The translations under genes and the position numbers were made by a program. A stretch of 64,000 nucleotides of DNA from Reinekea thalattae (GTDB taxonomy: Bacteria > Pseudomonadota > Gammaproteobacteria > Pseudomonadales > Natronospirillaceae), in the NCBI RefSeq assembly GCF_008041945.1, contig NZ_VKAD01000001.1:1860001-1924000 (forward strand), written 5' to 3'. Below, piece after piece: positions 43,407-56,936 of this stretch; position 1 is the stretch's first letter, and every line of letters starts with the position of its first letter. Under the pieces are notes generated by a model. That model had not been told where the DNA came from and made no database searches. It saw only the letters and a list, made by a program, of their open reading frames with translations.

Positions 43407-44035
43407 TGAACGAGTTTGAAAAGCGCTTACGCTGGGGCGTTGACCAGCTCGGTTTAACATTAAATGATGACGTCATTGAACGATTACTGAGCTATCACGG
43501 CTTATTAGTCAAATGGAACAAGGCCTACAACCTAACCTCTGTACGCGATGCGATGCAGATGGTCGATCGCCACCTGATCGACAGCCTCAGTATTTTGCCG
43601 TTCTTAAGTCACGAACGGCTAATCGATGTTGGTACCGGCCCCGGCCTTCCGGGCATGGTCGCTGCGCTGGTTCGAGAAGAGCAAAGCATTGCGCTACTCG
43701 ATAGCAACGGTAAAAAGTGTCGTTTTCTAAATCAAGTTAAGATGTCGCTAAAGGTCGACAACTGCCAAGTGGTGCACCACCGACTAGAAAGCTGGCAGCC
43801 AGATGAGCAATATCAGCAGATCACATCTAGAGCCTTTGCAACACTTTCTGATATGGTAGCATTCTCTCGCCATCTGTTAGCCAAAGACGGGCGCTTTATC
43901 GCCATGAAAGGGCTTTATCCCCATGATGAAATAGCGCAACTGCCCTCAGACATTGAGGTTGTTAAGGTGTCTCCTCTAGCGGTACCAGGAACAGATGGCG
44001 AACGGCATTTAGTAGAGTTGGGTATTAAGTCTTAA
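43406..44035 (+). CDS. rsmG: 16S rRNA (guanine(527)-N7)-methyltransferase
   Basis: A 209-residue SAM-dependent enzyme that methylates G527 of 16S rRNA. The SAM-binding loop is LIDVGTGPGLPGMVAALV at about residues 71-88. YNLTSVRDAMQMVDRHLIDSLSI near residue 40 is the family signature. It overlaps mnmG by a TAATG, and the partition gene parA follows immediately. Confidence 0.97.
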   Translation: MNEFEKRLRWGVDQLGLTLNDDVIERLLSYHGLLVKWNKAYNLTSVRDAMQMVDRHLIDSLSILPFLSHERLIDVGTGPGLPGMVAALVREEQSIALLDSNGKKCRFLNQVKMSLKVDNCQVVHHRLESWQPDEQYQQITSRAFATLSDMVAFSRHLLAKDGRFIAMKGLYPHDEIAQLPSDIEVVKVSPLAVPGTDGERHLVELGIKS

Positions 44036-44049
44036 TGAGGGAAGTCCGC

Positions 44050-44874
44050 TTGAGCCAGATTTTTGCAATTACCAATCAAAAAGGTGGGGTCGGTAAAACC
44101 ACCACAGCGATCAACCTACCATCATCACTTGTGGCGATGAAGCGCAAGGTGTTGGTTGTCGATCTTGACCCACAGGGCAACGCCACCATGGGCAGCGGCG
44201 TCGATAAGAACGACCTAATGTTATCGGCCTACGATGTACTCACCGGTAAATGCAATTGCCAAGAGGCGATTGTTAAAACTGAACAGGCCGGTTTCGACTT
44301 ATTGCCAGCTAACGGCGACTTAACCGCAGCCGAAGTTGAGCTGCTAAATATGCCTTCCAAAGAGCACCGGCTACAAAAGGCGCTCAGCGAAGTCAGCAGC
44401 CAATACGACTATATTTTTATCGACTGCCCGCCATCATTAAACATGTTGACGGTAAACGCCTTAACGGCAGCTCAGTCGACCTTTATTCCTATGCAGTGTG
44501 AATACTATGCACTCGAAGGTCTTGCAGCATTGCTAGAAACCATTGCGCAAATTCAGCAAGTGGTGAACCCACAACTGCAAATTGGCGGTATTCTGCGCAC
44601 CATGTATGACCCGCGTAACACGCTGACCAATGACGTTTCAGATCAGTTAAAAGCGCACTTTGGTGACAAACTTTACGCGGCTGTCATTCCACGGAATGTC
44701 CGCCTAGCTGAAGCACCAAGTTACGGCGTGCCTGTACTGCATTACGACAAGACCTCGCGTGGCACTGTTGCCTACTTAGCATTAGCGGGCGAATTTATTC
44801 GCCGAAACGAAGGCGATAAGGCTGACGTATCCATTGCTAAAGAACACCAAAACACCGCTTCAACGGCTGGTTAA
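44050..44874 (+). CDS. parA: Chromosome partition ATPase ParA (Soj)
   Basis: ParA of 274 residues from TTG 44050, five bases after GAGGGAAG. This gives (M)SQIFAITNQKGGVGKTTT, matching MAKVFAIANQKGGVGKTTT of Pseudomonas. A start at ATG 44035 would add five residues and overlap rsmG by one base. The deviant Walker A is KGGVGKTT, Walker B VVDLDPQGNATMGSG and IFIDCPPSLN follows. It moves ParB-bound origins apart during chromosome segregation. Confidence 0.95.
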   Translation: MSQIFAITNQKGGVGKTTTAINLPSSLVAMKRKVLVVDLDPQGNATMGSGVDKNDLMLSAYDVLTGKCNCQEAIVKTEQAGFDLLPANGDLTAAEVELLNMPSKEHRLQKALSEVSSQYDYIFIDCPPSLNMLTVNALTAAQSTFIPMQCEYYALEGLAALLETIAQIQQVVNPQLQIGGILRTMYDPRNTLTNDVSDQLKAHFGDKLYAAVIPRNVRLAEAPSYGVPVLHYDKTSRGTVAYLALAGEFIRRNEGDKADVSIAKEHQNTASTAG

Positions 44875-44899
44875 TTTTTCAACATAGGTTAAAAACTGT

Positions 44900-45784
44900 A
44901 TGTCGCCCAAGAAAAAAGGCTTAGGACGTAACTTCGGCTCACTGATCACCACTCAAGCCGAAGTTCAGCAACTGTCTGAACAACCTGTCGAGCAAATCAA
45001 AGACAGTACATTGCGTGAGCTGCCGGTTGAATGGCTACAACGCGGTGTGTTTCAACCTAGACGCGACATGTCCGAAGACGCTTTACGCGAACTGGCCGAC
45101 TCCATTAAAGCACAGGGCGTCATGCAGCCCGTTGTGGTACGCCCACTAGGGCCGCAATCTTTTGAATTGATTGCCGGTGAACGGCGCTGGCGCGCAACAC
45201 AACTAGCTGGCTTAGATACCATTCCAGCGGTGATCCGCGACGTACCCGATGAAGACGCCATCGCTATGGCGTTGATCGAAAACATTCAGCGTGAAAACCT
45301 TAACCCAGTGGAAGAAGCCATTGCGTTACAGCGCTTACAACAAGAATTTGAACTGACGCAAGCCGAAGTCGCCGATGCGGTTGGTAAATCACGCACCTCT
45401 GTCACTAACCTGTTACGCCTTATTGGTTTAGAAGCTGAAGTCAAAACGATGCTTGAGCATGGTGACCTAGAGATGGGACACGCAAAAGCCTTACTTGGGT
45501 TAAAAGGCCAACAGCAAATCGATGCCGCTCGACAGGTCGTTGCGAAAGCGATGAACGTTCGTCAAGCCGAAGCGCTGGTACGTTCAATCACAACACCCGC
45601 AAAAATCGATGTCGAAAAAAACGACAACAATAGTGACGTCAACGTACAAAAGCTTGAACAGATGCTTTCTGAACGATTCGGTGCCGTCGTACAAATTAAG
45701 CACGGTGCAAACGGAAAGGGCTCACTGACCATCAAATACACCAGTCTTGATGAGCTCGATGGCATTCTAACGCACGTCAAATAA
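44900..45784 (+). CDS. parB: Chromosome partition protein ParB (Spo0J)
   Basis: A 294-residue CTP-dependent DNA clamp that loads at parS sites. The N domain has FQPRRDMSEDALRELADSIKAQGVMQPVVVRP and GERRWRATQLAGL (the C-motif for CTP). The helix-turn-helix is TQAEVADAVGKSRTSVTNLLRL at about residues 150-171, and the C-terminal dimer domain ends with GSLTIKYTSLDELDGIL. Its parS sites (TGTTTCACGTGAAACA in most bacteria) were not seen in this window. The atp operon follows. Confidence 0.96.
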   Translation: MSPKKKGLGRNFGSLITTQAEVQQLSEQPVEQIKDSTLRELPVEWLQRGVFQPRRDMSEDALRELADSIKAQGVMQPVVVRPLGPQSFELIAGERRWRATQLAGLDTIPAVIRDVPDEDAIAMALIENIQRENLNPVEEAIALQRLQQEFELTQAEVADAVGKSRTSVTNLLRLIGLEAEVKTMLEHGDLEMGHAKALLGLKGQQQIDAARQVVAKAMNVRQAEALVRSITTPAKIDVEKNDNNSDVNVQKLEQMLSERFGAVVQIKHGANGKGSLTIKYTSLDELDGILTHVK

Positions 45785-45895
45785 TATTGTTTCCTGACTC
45801 ACATCATTCAAATGTCTAAGCTATGCTGCTAGGGCCATTATTGCTACCAGCCAAGTAACGCCATATACTGTGGCCCTGTAATTTGATGCAGCTCT

Positions 45896-45974
45896 AATGT
45901 GGCTCACATTCTTGGCATCTATAAAAAAAATAAACGCTAAATGTGACAAGAGACAATATAAATACACATTTAGC
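45896..45974 (+). promoter_or_regulatory. Two inverted repeats sharing arms upstream of the atp operon
   Basis: AATGTG(GCT)CACATT at 45896-45910 is a small perfect palindrome. It is followed by a 10-base perfect inverted repeat (GCTAAATGTG at 45936-45945, CACATTTAGC at 45965-45974) with a 19-base loop. Both share AATGTG/CACATT, so alternative pairings are possible. The arrangement could be an attenuator-like leader or a tandem protein site between parB and atpI. Confidence 0.5.
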
Positions 45975-46070
45975 TTGGTTAAAAAGCCATAGGACACTAG
46001 CATTGGCGCGCATTAACAGTCGTTGCGTTAAGAACCTTGCTAGGGCCTGGCAAATCGCTCGGAGACAACC

Positions 46071-47755
<1,685 letters not shown>

Positions 47756-47805
47756 ATCACCCATTAGGTGACAAAAATCCACTAACCAACTAACGAGGTG
47801 AAGGC

Positions 47806-48276
47806 GTGAATTTTAACGCAACATTTATCGGACAAATTATTGTCTTCGCTATCTTCGTTTGGCTATGCGCAAAATTTGTATGGCCACCAATTATTGCCGC
47901 GATGAACGAGCGGCAAACGAAGATTGCAGAAGGTCTCGACGCTTCTGATCGCGCCGCCAAAAATCTAGAAGTCGCTCAAAATGAAGCTGCCTCTAAATTA
48001 CGCGAAGCCAAAGCAGAAGCCGCTGAGATCATCGAGCAAGCTAATCGTCGTGCATCCGCAATCGTCGATCAAGCAAAAGCCGACGCAGAAGCAGAAGCTC
48101 AACGCATTGTTGATGCTGCCGCATCTGATGTGGACAAAGAGCGCAACCTTGCACGCGAAGAACTACGCAGCAAGGTCGCCACTTTAACACTCGCCGGTGC
48201 CGAGAAAATTCTGCAAGCAGAAGTCGATGCCACTAAGCACAACGAGCTGTTGGATAAACTCGCAGCGGAACTTTAA
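47806..48276 (+). CDS. atpF: ATP synthase subunit b (Fo)
   Basis: A 156-residue stator subunit starting at GTG 47806. A membrane helix (FIGQIIVFAIFVWLCAKFVWPPI) is at residues 7-29, followed by a long charged helical dimerisation region rich in Ala, Glu and Lys (AQNEAASKLREAKAEAAEIIEQANRRAS). The length equals that of E. coli AtpF. Confidence 0.95.
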   Translation: MNFNATFIGQIIVFAIFVWLCAKFVWPPIIAAMNERQTKIAEGLDASDRAAKNLEVAQNEAASKLREAKAEAAEIIEQANRRASAIVDQAKADAEAEAQRIVDAAASDVDKERNLAREELRSKVATLTLAGAEKILQAEVDATKHNELLDKLAAEL

Positions 48277-48287
48277 GGAGGCGACAC

Positions 48288-48824
48288 ATGGCAGAATTAA
48301 CAACGCTAGCTCGCCCCTATGCTAAGGCAGCGTTTTCTGCAGCTATCGACGAAGGTGCTATTACGCCTTGGTCAACGGCGCTAAAAACGCTTAAAGCAAT
48401 TACGCAAGCCGAAGCGGTCGCGCAACTTATTGCCAACCCTTCGGTAAACGCACTGGATAAAGCAAAAGCTATTACTGAGTTTGCTGGAGATCAATGCATC
48501 GATGGCGCTGCTAATTTATTAGTAGTGTTAGCTGAAAACGATCGATTGTCATTACTTCCAGAAATTAGCGCTCAGTTTGAATTGCTCCGATCAGAGCATG
48601 AAAAAACAGCTGATGTACTTGTAACCAGCGCATTCGAACTCAGCGACGCTCAGCAACAAACGCTGAAACAGAAATTGACCACTAAGTTACAGCGCGATAT
48701 TTCCATTTCAGTAAAAGTAGATGAGGCACTCATTGGTGGTGTCATCATTAAAACTGGCGATCTAGTGATCGATGGCTCCGTTCGCGGAAAGTTGTCGAAG
48801 CTCGCTGAAGCAATAAATTCCTAA
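48288..48824 (+). CDS. atpH: ATP synthase subunit delta (F1)
   Basis: A 178-residue stator subunit joining F1 to subunit b. The opening [21 protein letters not shown] and the C-terminal [32 protein letters not shown] are standard OSCP/delta features. It is 11 bases after atpF with a GGAGG ribosome binding site. Confidence 0.95.
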   Translation: MAELTTLARPYAKAAFSAAIDEGAITPWSTALKTLKAITQAEAVAQLIANPSVNALDKAKAITEFAGDQCIDGAANLLVVLAENDRLSLLPEISAQFELLRSEHEKTADVLVTSAFELSDAQQQTLKQKLTTKLQRDISISVKVDEALIGGVIIKTGDLVIDGSVRGKLSKLAEAINS

Positions 48825-48837
48825 TGAGGGAAAACGC

Positions 48838-50382
48838 ATGCAGCACCTGAATCCTTCAGAAATCAGTGACATTATTAAAGAGCGTATCGCTAAATTAGAT
48901 ACCTCTTCTAAAGCACAAAATGAAGGCACTATCGTTGGTGTATCCGACGGTATTGTACGTATTCATGGTCTTGCCGACGTCATGTACGGTGAGATGATTG
49001 AATTCGAAGGCAGCGTCTTTGGTATGGCGCTTAACCTTGAGCAAGACTCTGTAGGCGCCGTAGTTCTAGGCGAATACCGTGACTTAGCTGAAGGCCAATC
49101 TTGTAAATGTACTGGCCGAATTCTTGAAGTACCGATCGGTCCAGAACTACTAGGCCGAGTTGTCGATGCTTTGGGTAATCCGATCGACGGTAAAGGCGAC
49201 ATCAACGCTAAGCTAACAGACCCAATCGAAAAGGTTGCGCCGGGCGTAATTGCTCGTCAGTCGGTCGACCAGCCAGTTCAAACGGGTTATAAAGCCGTTG
49301 ACTCGATGGTTCCAATTGGTCGTGGCCAGCGTGAGCTGATCATTGGCGACCGCCAAACCGGTAAAACGGCACTGGCTGTTGATGCCATTTTGGCGCAGAA
49401 AGCTGCAGGCATTAAATGTGTCTATGTAGCTGTTGGCCAAAAACGTTCAACCATTGCTAACGTCGTACGTAAGCTAGAAGAACACGGCGCTATGGAATAC
49501 ACCACCGTGGTTGTCGCTTCGGCTTCTGAGCCGGCCTCAATGCAATTCATTGCACCTTATGCAGGCTGCTCAATGGGTGAATACTTCCGTGATCGCGGCG
49601 AAGATGCGTTAATCATTTATGATGACTTATCTAAGCAAGCCGTAGCTTACCGTCAGATTTCACTGTTGCTTCGTCGCCCACCAGGCCGTGAAGCCTACCC
49701 TGGCGATGTATTCTATTTGCACTCCCGTTTGCTTGAACGTTCTTCGCGCGTCAATGCCGAGTACGTTGAAGAATTCACTAAGGGTGAAGTTAAAGGTAAA
49801 ACCGGTTCATTGACCGCATTACCAATTATTGAAACCCAAGGTGGTGACGTTTCTGCATTCGTACCAACCAACGTGATTTCTATTACCGACGGTCAGATCT
49901 TCTTAGAATCAGACCTGTTCAACTCAGGTATTCGTCCTGCAATGAACGCCGGTATTTCGGTTTCTCGTGTTGGTGGTTCGGCACAAACGAAAATCATGAA
50001 AAAGCTATCTGGCGGTATTCGTACAGCCTTGGCTCAGTATCGTGAATTAGCAGCCTTCTCTCAGTTTGCATCAGACCTTGATGACGCAACCAAAGCACAG
50101 CTTGATCATGGTGCGCGTGTAACTGAGTTAATGAAACAGAATCAATATTCACCTCTCGGCGTTGCCGAAATGGCGGTATCGGTTTTTGCTGCAAACGAAG
50201 GTTATTTAGACCAACTTGAAGTGTCTCAGGTACTGCCTTTCGAAGCAGCTGCCCACAGCTACATGAAGTCTGAACATGGCGACCTAATGACTCGTATTAA
50301 CGAGACAGGCGTATGGGATGATGAAATCGCTGGCACCTTCAAGAGCGCACTGGATGCATTTAGTGCGACTCAAAGCTGGTAA
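48838..50382 (+). CDS. atpA: ATP synthase subunit alpha (F1)
   Basis: A 514-residue regulatory nucleotide-binding subunit. Walker A is GDRQTGKTA at about residues 170-178, preceded by [14 protein letters not shown]. The signature [17 protein letters not shown] lies near residue 364. N-terminal [20 protein letters not shown] fits the beta-barrel domain. A short GTAA-loop hairpin follows the stop. Confidence 0.97.
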   Translation: MQHLNPSEISDIIKERIAKLDTSSKAQNEGTIVGVSDGIVRIHGLADVMYGEMIEFEGSVFGMALNLEQDSVGAVVLGEYRDLAEGQSCKCTGRILEVPIGPELLGRVVDALGNPIDGKGDINAKLTDPIEKVAPGVIARQSVDQPVQTGYKAVDSMVPIGRGQRELIIGDRQTGKTALAVDAILAQKAAGIKCVYVAVGQKRSTIANVVRKLEEHGAMEYTTVVVASASEPASMQFIAPYAGCSMGEYFRDRGEDALIIYDDLSKQAVAYRQISLLLRRPPGREAYPGDVFYLHSRLLERSSRVNAEYVEEFTKGEVKGKTGSLTALPIIETQGGDVSAFVPTNVISITDGQIFLESDLFNSGIRPAMNAGISVSRVGGSAQTKIMKKLSGGIRTALAQYRELAAFSQFASDLDDATKAQLDHGARVTELMKQNQYSPLGVAEMAVSVFAANEGYLDQLEVSQVLPFEAAAHSYMKSEHGDLMTRINETGVWDDEIAGTFKSALDAFSATQSW

Positions 50383-50392
50383 TAAATACACC

Positions 50393-50408
50393 GGCCGCGT
50401 AAGCGGCC
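50393..50408 (+). other. GTAA-tetraloop hairpin between atpA and atpG
   Basis: GGCCGC and GCGGCC form a perfect six-base-pair stem around GTAA, a GNRA-type tetraloop. It lies 10 bases after the atpA stop, 19 bases before atpG, and could be an RNA stability or processing element that balances alpha against gamma output. Confidence 0.7.
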
Positions 50409-50427
50409 AGTAACTGAGGCTAGTGCT

Positions 50428-51297
50428 ATGGCAGTCGGAAAAGAGATTCGTACTCAAATAGGTAGCATTAACAACACGCGAAAAATTACTTCGGCAATGC
50501 AACTCGTTGCTGCCAGTAAAATGCGTAAAGCTCAGGAACGGATGCAACTAAGCAAACCGTACGCTCAAAAAATTCGAGCGGTTATCGGCCACTTAGCCAA
50601 TGCAAACACTGAGATTAAGCATCCTTATCTTGAGGAGCGTGAAGTTAAAAAAGTCGGCTATATCGTTGTATCGACAGACCGAGGTTTGTGCGGCGGTTTA
50701 AATGCCAACCTATTTAAGACTATCGCGAAAGATGCTGCAGAGCTTGAGAAAAAAGGTATTACCACTCAGGTCTGCGCAATTGGAACCAAAGGCACCGGTT
50801 TTTTCAAAGGCCGTGGCTTTGACGTTGTTGCATCGATTGATCACCTAGGCGAAAACCCATCGGTGGCAGAGTTAGTAGGCGGTGTAAAAGTCATGATCGA
50901 TAACTTCGAATCTGGAGAAATCGATCGGCTATTCATTGTTTACAATGACTTCATCAACACGATGATACAAAAGCCTGTAATGGAACAGTTGTTGCCGCTA
51001 AAAAGCTCCGATGACGAAGCGACTCAAAGAACCTATGCATGGGACTATTTATATGAGCCCGATGCAGAATCCATATTAAATGGTTTGTTGACCCGTTATA
51101 TCGAATCACAGGTCTATCAGGGCGTCGTCGAAAACGGAGCTTGCGAGCAAGCCTCACGCATGATTGCGATGAAGGCTGCAACAGATAACGCAGGTGAAAT
51201 GATCGAAAACTTAAAGCTTGAGTATAACAAGGCGCGTCAAGCGGCGATTACTCAGGAAATTTCGGAAATTGTTGGCGGCGCTGCGGCGGTGCAATAA
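50428..51297 (+). CDS. atpG: ATP synthase subunit gamma (F1)
   Basis: A 289-residue central stalk subunit. The N-terminal coiled coil reads [33 protein letters not shown] and the matching C-terminal one ends [47 protein letters not shown] in the Rossmann-like part is family standard. Confidence 0.96.
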   Translation: MAVGKEIRTQIGSINNTRKITSAMQLVAASKMRKAQERMQLSKPYAQKIRAVIGHLANANTEIKHPYLEEREVKKVGYIVVSTDRGLCGGLNANLFKTIAKDAAELEKKGITTQVCAIGTKGTGFFKGRGFDVVASIDHLGENPSVAELVGGVKVMIDNFESGEIDRLFIVYNDFINTMIQKPVMEQLLPLKSSDDEATQRTYAWDYLYEPDAESILNGLLTRYIESQVYQGVVENGACEQASRMIAMKAATDNAGEMIENLKLEYNKARQAAITQEISEIVGGAAAVQ

Positions 51298-52719
<1,422 letters not shown>

Positions 52720-52739
52720 CGCAACGAGGAGATAGAACT

Positions 52740-53159
52740 ATGGCAATGACAGTCAGATGCGATATTGTCAGCGCAGAAGAGAAAGTCTTCTCAGGACTGG
52801 TTGAGCTTATGGTTTGTACTGGTGAAATGGGTGAGCTAGGCATTCGGCCTGGCCACGCGCCTCTGCTCACTCGTCTGAGCCCAGGCCCGTTACACCTGGT
52901 TAAGCAGCACGGCAAAAAAGAGTTCATCTATGTTGAAGGTGGTTATTTAGAAGTTCAACCAAACCTAATTACTGTTTTGGCTGACACCGCTCTTCGCGCT
53001 AATGACCTTGATGAAGCCGCTGCGAGCCAAGCCAAAGAAATTGCAGAGAAGCAAGTTGCACAGAGCCTAGCCGATAAAGAATACGCAGAAGTTGCGATTC
53101 AATTATCCAAAGCACTGGGTAAGCTCAGAACTATTCGCCAAGCAAAGAACAACGGCTAA
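52740..53159 (+). CDS. atpC: ATP synthase subunit epsilon (F1)
   Basis: A 139-residue central stalk subunit. The N-terminal beta sandwich includes [37 protein letters not shown], and the C-terminal helical hairpin ([14 protein letters not shown] to [13 protein letters not shown]) would regulate activity. It ends the atp operon and is followed by a terminator. Confidence 0.95.
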   Translation: MAMTVRCDIVSAEEKVFSGLVELMVCTGEMGELGIRPGHAPLLTRLSPGPLHLVKQHGKKEFIYVEGGYLEVQPNLITVLADTALRANDLDEAAASQAKEIAEKQVAQSLADKEYAEVAIQLSKALGKLRTIRQAKNNG

Positions 53160-53465
53160 TACTGAGACTATTCAACCTGTTGATCCAGATGCAGTATCAA
53201 AACAGAAGCGACCTTGGGTCGCTTTTTTTTGGCCTGCTTATTTCGATTTTTTTGTTTAAATGCCTCTGACTGCGCGATAGCGCAAACAACTGATTTTTTT
53301 TGATTAGAAATGATCGAATTTAATCACTCGACTGATTGATTTGTGGGAAATTTATCTTCTCAGGTTATTTTTGTTTACTATAGCGCTACTAACATCCACT
53401 CAGTTAACCAATGATCCAACCTTTAGCGAGTCTCGACGTTAACAGCAGTAGCCCACGGAGTAATA
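53160..53465. other. Intergenic region between atpC and fbp
   Basis: A 306-base gap. It contains the atp terminator near its start and an A/T-rich stretch (53250-53390) that presumably holds the fbp promoter. I see no further gene or RNA. Confidence 0.6.
53206..53230 (+). terminator. Intrinsic terminator after atpC
   Basis: AAGCGACC and GGTCGCTT pair over eight bases around a three-base loop, followed by a run of T bases, 46 bases after the atpC stop. It is the main stop signal for the atp operon. Confidence 0.93.
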
Positions 53466-54488
53466 ATGGAAATTACGAAAACGCTTGGTGAATTCATCAT
53501 CGAAAAACAGGCTGAATACCCAGACGCCACTGGCGAATTGACCGCTATTTTTGCGGCCATTCGACTTGCCTCTAAAGTCGTTCACCGAGATATCAACAAA
53601 GCAGGCCTAGCAGATATTAATGGCGCCGTTGGTACCGAAAACATTCAGGGCGAGCAACAACAAAAGCTCGACGTCTATGCTAATGAAAAATTTAAATCCT
53701 CATTATCTGCGCGTGGTGTTGTTTGTGGCCTAGCTTCAGAAGAAGAAGACAGTTACGTTCGCTTCGATGACCGCCTTAACGTCAATGGCAAATACATTGT
53801 ACTGATTGACCCGGTCGACGGCTCCAGCAATATCGATGTCAACGTTTCTGTCGGCACTGTATTTTCAGTTTATAAGCGTGTGTCACCGGTTGGCTCTCCA
53901 GTCACCGATGAAGACTTTTTACAAAAAGGTCGCCATCAGGTTGCTGCCGGTTATGTTATCTACGGTTCATCAACCATGCTGGTTTACAGTACAGGTAATG
54001 GCGTGCACGGCTTCACTTACGATCCGAGCTTAGGCATTTTTTGCTTATCGCATCCAAATATGCGCTTCCCTGATGATGGCAATATTTACTCGGTTAATGA
54101 AGGCAACTACATTCATTTCCCAACGGGCGTGAAAAAATACATCAAGTATTGCCAAGAAGAATGCCCAGACACCAATCGCCCTTATACCAGTCGTTACATT
54201 GGCTCTTTGGTTTCAGATATTCATCGAAATATTTTAAAGGGTGGTATTTTTCTTTACCCGTCGTCTTCGCATTACCCAGAAGGTAAGCTGCGTTTATTGT
54301 ACGAAGGTAATCCGATGGCGTTTCTGGCTGAACAGGCTGGCGGCCGAGCAATCTCTGATGCTGGCCAAGCCATTTTAGATTTGGAGCCTAAAGAACTGCA
54401 CCAGCGCACGCCTTTCTTCGCTGGCTCTAAAAATATGATCGACAAGTTAGAAGATTTCTTAGCGGCACACCGAGAAGAAAACAGCTAA
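53466..54488 (+). CDS. fbp: Class 1 fructose-1,6-bisphosphatase
   Basis: A 340-residue gluconeogenic enzyme. The metal site motif [26 protein letters not shown] is at about residues 115-140 and ASEEEDSYV precedes it. The substrate region [35 protein letters not shown] fits FBPase I. It is a single gene with its own terminator; with the Crc homologue it hints at regulated carbon flow toward sugars. Confidence 0.96.
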   Translation: MEITKTLGEFIIEKQAEYPDATGELTAIFAAIRLASKVVHRDINKAGLADINGAVGTENIQGEQQQKLDVYANEKFKSSLSARGVVCGLASEEEDSYVRFDDRLNVNGKYIVLIDPVDGSSNIDVNVSVGTVFSVYKRVSPVGSPVTDEDFLQKGRHQVAAGYVIYGSSTMLVYSTGNGVHGFTYDPSLGIFCLSHPNMRFPDDGNIYSVNEGNYIHFPTGVKKYIKYCQEECPDTNRPYTSRYIGSLVSDIHRNILKGGIFLYPSSSHYPEGKLRLLYEGNPMAFLAEQAGGRAISDAGQAILDLEPKELHQRTPFFAGSKNMIDKLEDFLAAHREENS

Positions 54489-54504
54489 ATCAGATACTCG
54501 ATCC

Positions 54505-54535
54505 AAAAAAAGAGCGCTACAGCGCTCTTTTTTTT
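54505..54535. terminator. Bidirectional terminator between fbp and kefC
   Basis: AGAGCGCT and AGCGCTCT pair perfectly with only AC between them. A run of A bases precedes and a run of T bases follows, so it can terminate the rightward fbp transcript and the leftward kefG-kefC transcript. Confidence 0.93.
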
Positions 54536-54569
54536 ACCCTTTTTTAATACCAGCCCAGCTATTGTTAGA

Positions 54570-56378
54570 TTAAGACCAGTCGTTATCGTCTTCTTCGAGC
54601 TTCTTCTGATCCTGACGATAAATCTCTTCTAAGTCACGTCGCGCTCGATGCGATAACTGAATTAATGAATCCTCATCGCCAGCAAAGTCCGACTGAGCGG
54701 CTAACATCTTTTCATCATAATGCTTAAATTTTTGTACTGCCTTCCACGCATTATGCTTAGTCATGCCTAAAAAGTTTAATGCAGTACCGCCTAACTCCAA
54801 CGCACTGCTGAAGGTTTCCCGACTAATGCCATTAGCTCCGGCTTTGTATAAATCTATGGCATGCTGGCGGTTACGTGCTCGAGCCAGAATTATCGTTTTT
54901 GGCCAATTCTTGTGAATCTGTTCGGTTAAATAGGTAACAGTTCGCGGATCATCTAGCGTCAGAATCACCGCCTTGGCGTTGGCAATACCAGCAGACTCTA
55001 ATAAATCCAAACGGGTCACATCGCCAAAAAACACCTTAAAGCCAAACTTACGCACTAGCTCGATTTGGTTTGGGTCTGCATCAATCAATGTTGTTTTATG
55101 GCCTAAGCCGTGCAGCATTCGACCAATCACTTGACCATAACGGCCATAGCCACAAATTAAAATGTTGCCATCTTCCGAGTCGATAGGATCGCTGTCGTTA
55201 CTAACAGCCATACTACGGCGAGCAATAATCCATTCAACCAAATTACATAACAGTGGTGTGCAGACCATCGAGATCACCACCGAAAGCACCAATAAGGACT
55301 GCGCTTCTTCACTGATAATTTGCGAGGCATAGGCTAGATTAAAAATAACAAATGCAAATTCGCCACCTTGCGCCAACACAGCAGTAAATCGCATTCGATC
55401 AATCTGATTGAGCGATAACTTCCAAGCCAAGCTATACAACACCGCTGCTTTCACACCTATTAACGTCACCGCCAAAGCGATGATCGGTAAGTACTGTAAC
55501 GCCAATAGCTGGAAATCAATCGACATACCCACGGCGATAAAAAACAACCCCATGAGCAAACCCTTAAAAGGCTCAATGTCGATCTCAAGTTCATGGCGAT
55601 ATTCAGAATCTGCCAATAGGACGCCGGCTAAAAAAGTCCCTAACGCCATCGATAAACCCACATAGTTCATCAGCTGTGCAATACCAATCACTAGGGCTAA
55701 TGAAAAGGCGGTAAACATTTCACGCATATGTAACGATGCGATTCGCTTTAACACAGGCGTTAACACGTAGTGACCGCCAAAAATAATCAATGCAATAGCC
55801 GCAACCGCTTTTACAACCTGTAACCAGGCTTCACTGCCTGAAGCGCTATAGCCAGTTGTCACCAGCAACGGCAACAGAGCAATCATCGGAATGACTGCTA
55901 TATCTTGAAACAGCAGCACCGCAAAACCATTCTGACCGGCAGAAGTGTGCATAAGGTTACGTTCTTCAAGCGTTTGCAACGCAATCGCAGTGGAAGATAG
56001 CGCCAAGCCGCCAGCAGCAACTAGACAAAGTCGCCAATCTAAATTTAACGCCATACCAATGGCTGCCAATAGCAGCGCGGTTAATAAAACTTGAGAGCCA
56101 CCCAAGCCAAAGATCTGCCGACGCATGCCCCACAACCGGCTCGGATTAAGCTCCAAACCAATTAGGAATAACAGCAACACCACGCCAAATTCAGAGAAGT
56201 GTAAGATCGAGTCACTGTCTTCAATAAAGCCTAAAACAAAGGGACCAATGGCAATTCCGCCAATCAAATAACCCAGTACTGAGCCTAATCCTGCCCGTTT
56301 TGCGATGGGTACAAAAACAATCGCTGCGCCCAAAAAAACTAAGGCATCGGCTAAATAATTATGATCCGTTGTCATCAC
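54570..56378 (-). CDS. kefC: Glutathione-regulated K+/H+ efflux antiporter KefB/KefC type
   Basis: A 602-residue CPA2 antiporter. The first 385 residues hold about 12 helices (LDRWLCL-type region, FLAGVLLADSEYRHELEIDIEPFKGLLMGLFFIAVGM). An RCK/TrkA-N domain follows: NILICGYGRYGQVIGRMLHGLGHKTTLIDADP at about residues 405-436 and SRETFSSALELGGTALNFLGM at the end, close to Kef proteins. KefC releases K+ and admits H+ to protect against electrophiles, held shut by glutathione. The ancillary kefG lies six bases upstream in the same operon. Confidence 0.92.
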   Translation of the reverse strand: MMTTDHNYLADALVFLGAAIVFVPIAKRAGLGSVLGYLIGGIAIGPFVLGFIEDSDSILHFSEFGVVLLLFLIGLELNPSRLWGMRRQIFGLGGSQVLLTALLLAAIGMALNLDWRLCLVAAGGLALSSTAIALQTLEERNLMHTSAGQNGFAVLLFQDIAVIPMIALLPLLVTTGYSASGSEAWLQVVKAVAAIALIIFGGHYVLTPVLKRIASLHMREMFTAFSLALVIGIAQLMNYVGLSMALGTFLAGVLLADSEYRHELEIDIEPFKGLLMGLFFIAVGMSIDFQLLALQYLPIIALAVTLIGVKAAVLYSLAWKLSLNQIDRMRFTAVLAQGGEFAFVIFNLAYASQIISEEAQSLLVLSVVISMVCTPLLCNLVEWIIARRSMAVSNDSDPIDSEDGNILICGYGRYGQVIGRMLHGLGHKTTLIDADPNQIELVRKFGFKVFFGDVTRLDLLESAGIANAKAVILTLDDPRTVTYLTEQIHKNWPKTIILARARNRQHAIDLYKAGANGISRETFSSALELGGTALNFLGMTKHNAWKAVQKFKHYDEKMLAAQSDFAGDEDSLIQLSHRARRDLEEIYRQDQKKLEEDDNDWS

Positions 56379-56384
56379 ATATCC

Positions 56385-56936
56385 CTACTTATCTGTTGTA
56401 GCTAAGGGCTCACCAATGAGTTGCGCTATCGTGTTAACGACTTTTTTGTTAAATGCTTCTAGCTCTTCTGCGCTGGCCTGTTTGGCATTAAAGTTCACCA
56501 GCGGCGGCTGCCATTCACAGCGACAAAGCTTGCAGGTCGATTGCAGTGGCCGAAAATATTCTTCGATATCATAGGGGTTCGCCGAACCACCAAGATAAGT
56601 ATTGATGTTGCCACCGGTAGAAATAATATGCTGCCATCGCTTACCTGCGAGTGCATTGGCCGATTTGCCGTAGGCATAACCAAATTCTAAAACAATTTCG
56701 AACCATTGCTTAAGTAAGGCTGGGATGCTGTACCAATAAAAGGGGTGTTGAAAAAACACCGCATCGGCCCAGTCCAAACACTCACGCTCAACAGGGCCAT
56801 TAATGCTGAAGTTTGGGTAGGTATCGTATAGGTCAACGATTTTTAAATTCGGGTGATTCGGTAAAGCATCAAGAATCGACTTATTCGCAAAGGAACGATT
56901 TAAGTCGGGATGAACGATGTAATAAAGTACATTCAT
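56385..56936 (-). CDS. kefG: NAD(P)H oxidoreductase, Kef ancillary protein (KefG/KefF type)
   Basis: A 183-residue flavodoxin-like quinone reductase. VDLYDTYPNFSINGPVERECLDWADAVFFQHPFYWYSIPALLKQWFEIVLEFGYAYG (about residues 35-90) and LAGKRWQHIISTGGN correspond closely to E. coli KefG. KefF/KefG binds the Kef antiporter and boosts it. Its placement six bases before kefC supports that role; whether it is F- or G-type is not settled. Confidence 0.9.
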   Translation of the reverse strand: MNVLYYIVHPDLNRSFANKSILDALPNHPNLKIVDLYDTYPNFSINGPVERECLDWADAVFFQHPFYWYSIPALLKQWFEIVLEFGYAYGKSANALAGKRWQHIISTGGNINTYLGGSANPYDIEEYFRPLQSTCKLCRCEWQPPLVNFNAKQASAEELEAFNKKVVNTIAQLIGEPLATTDK

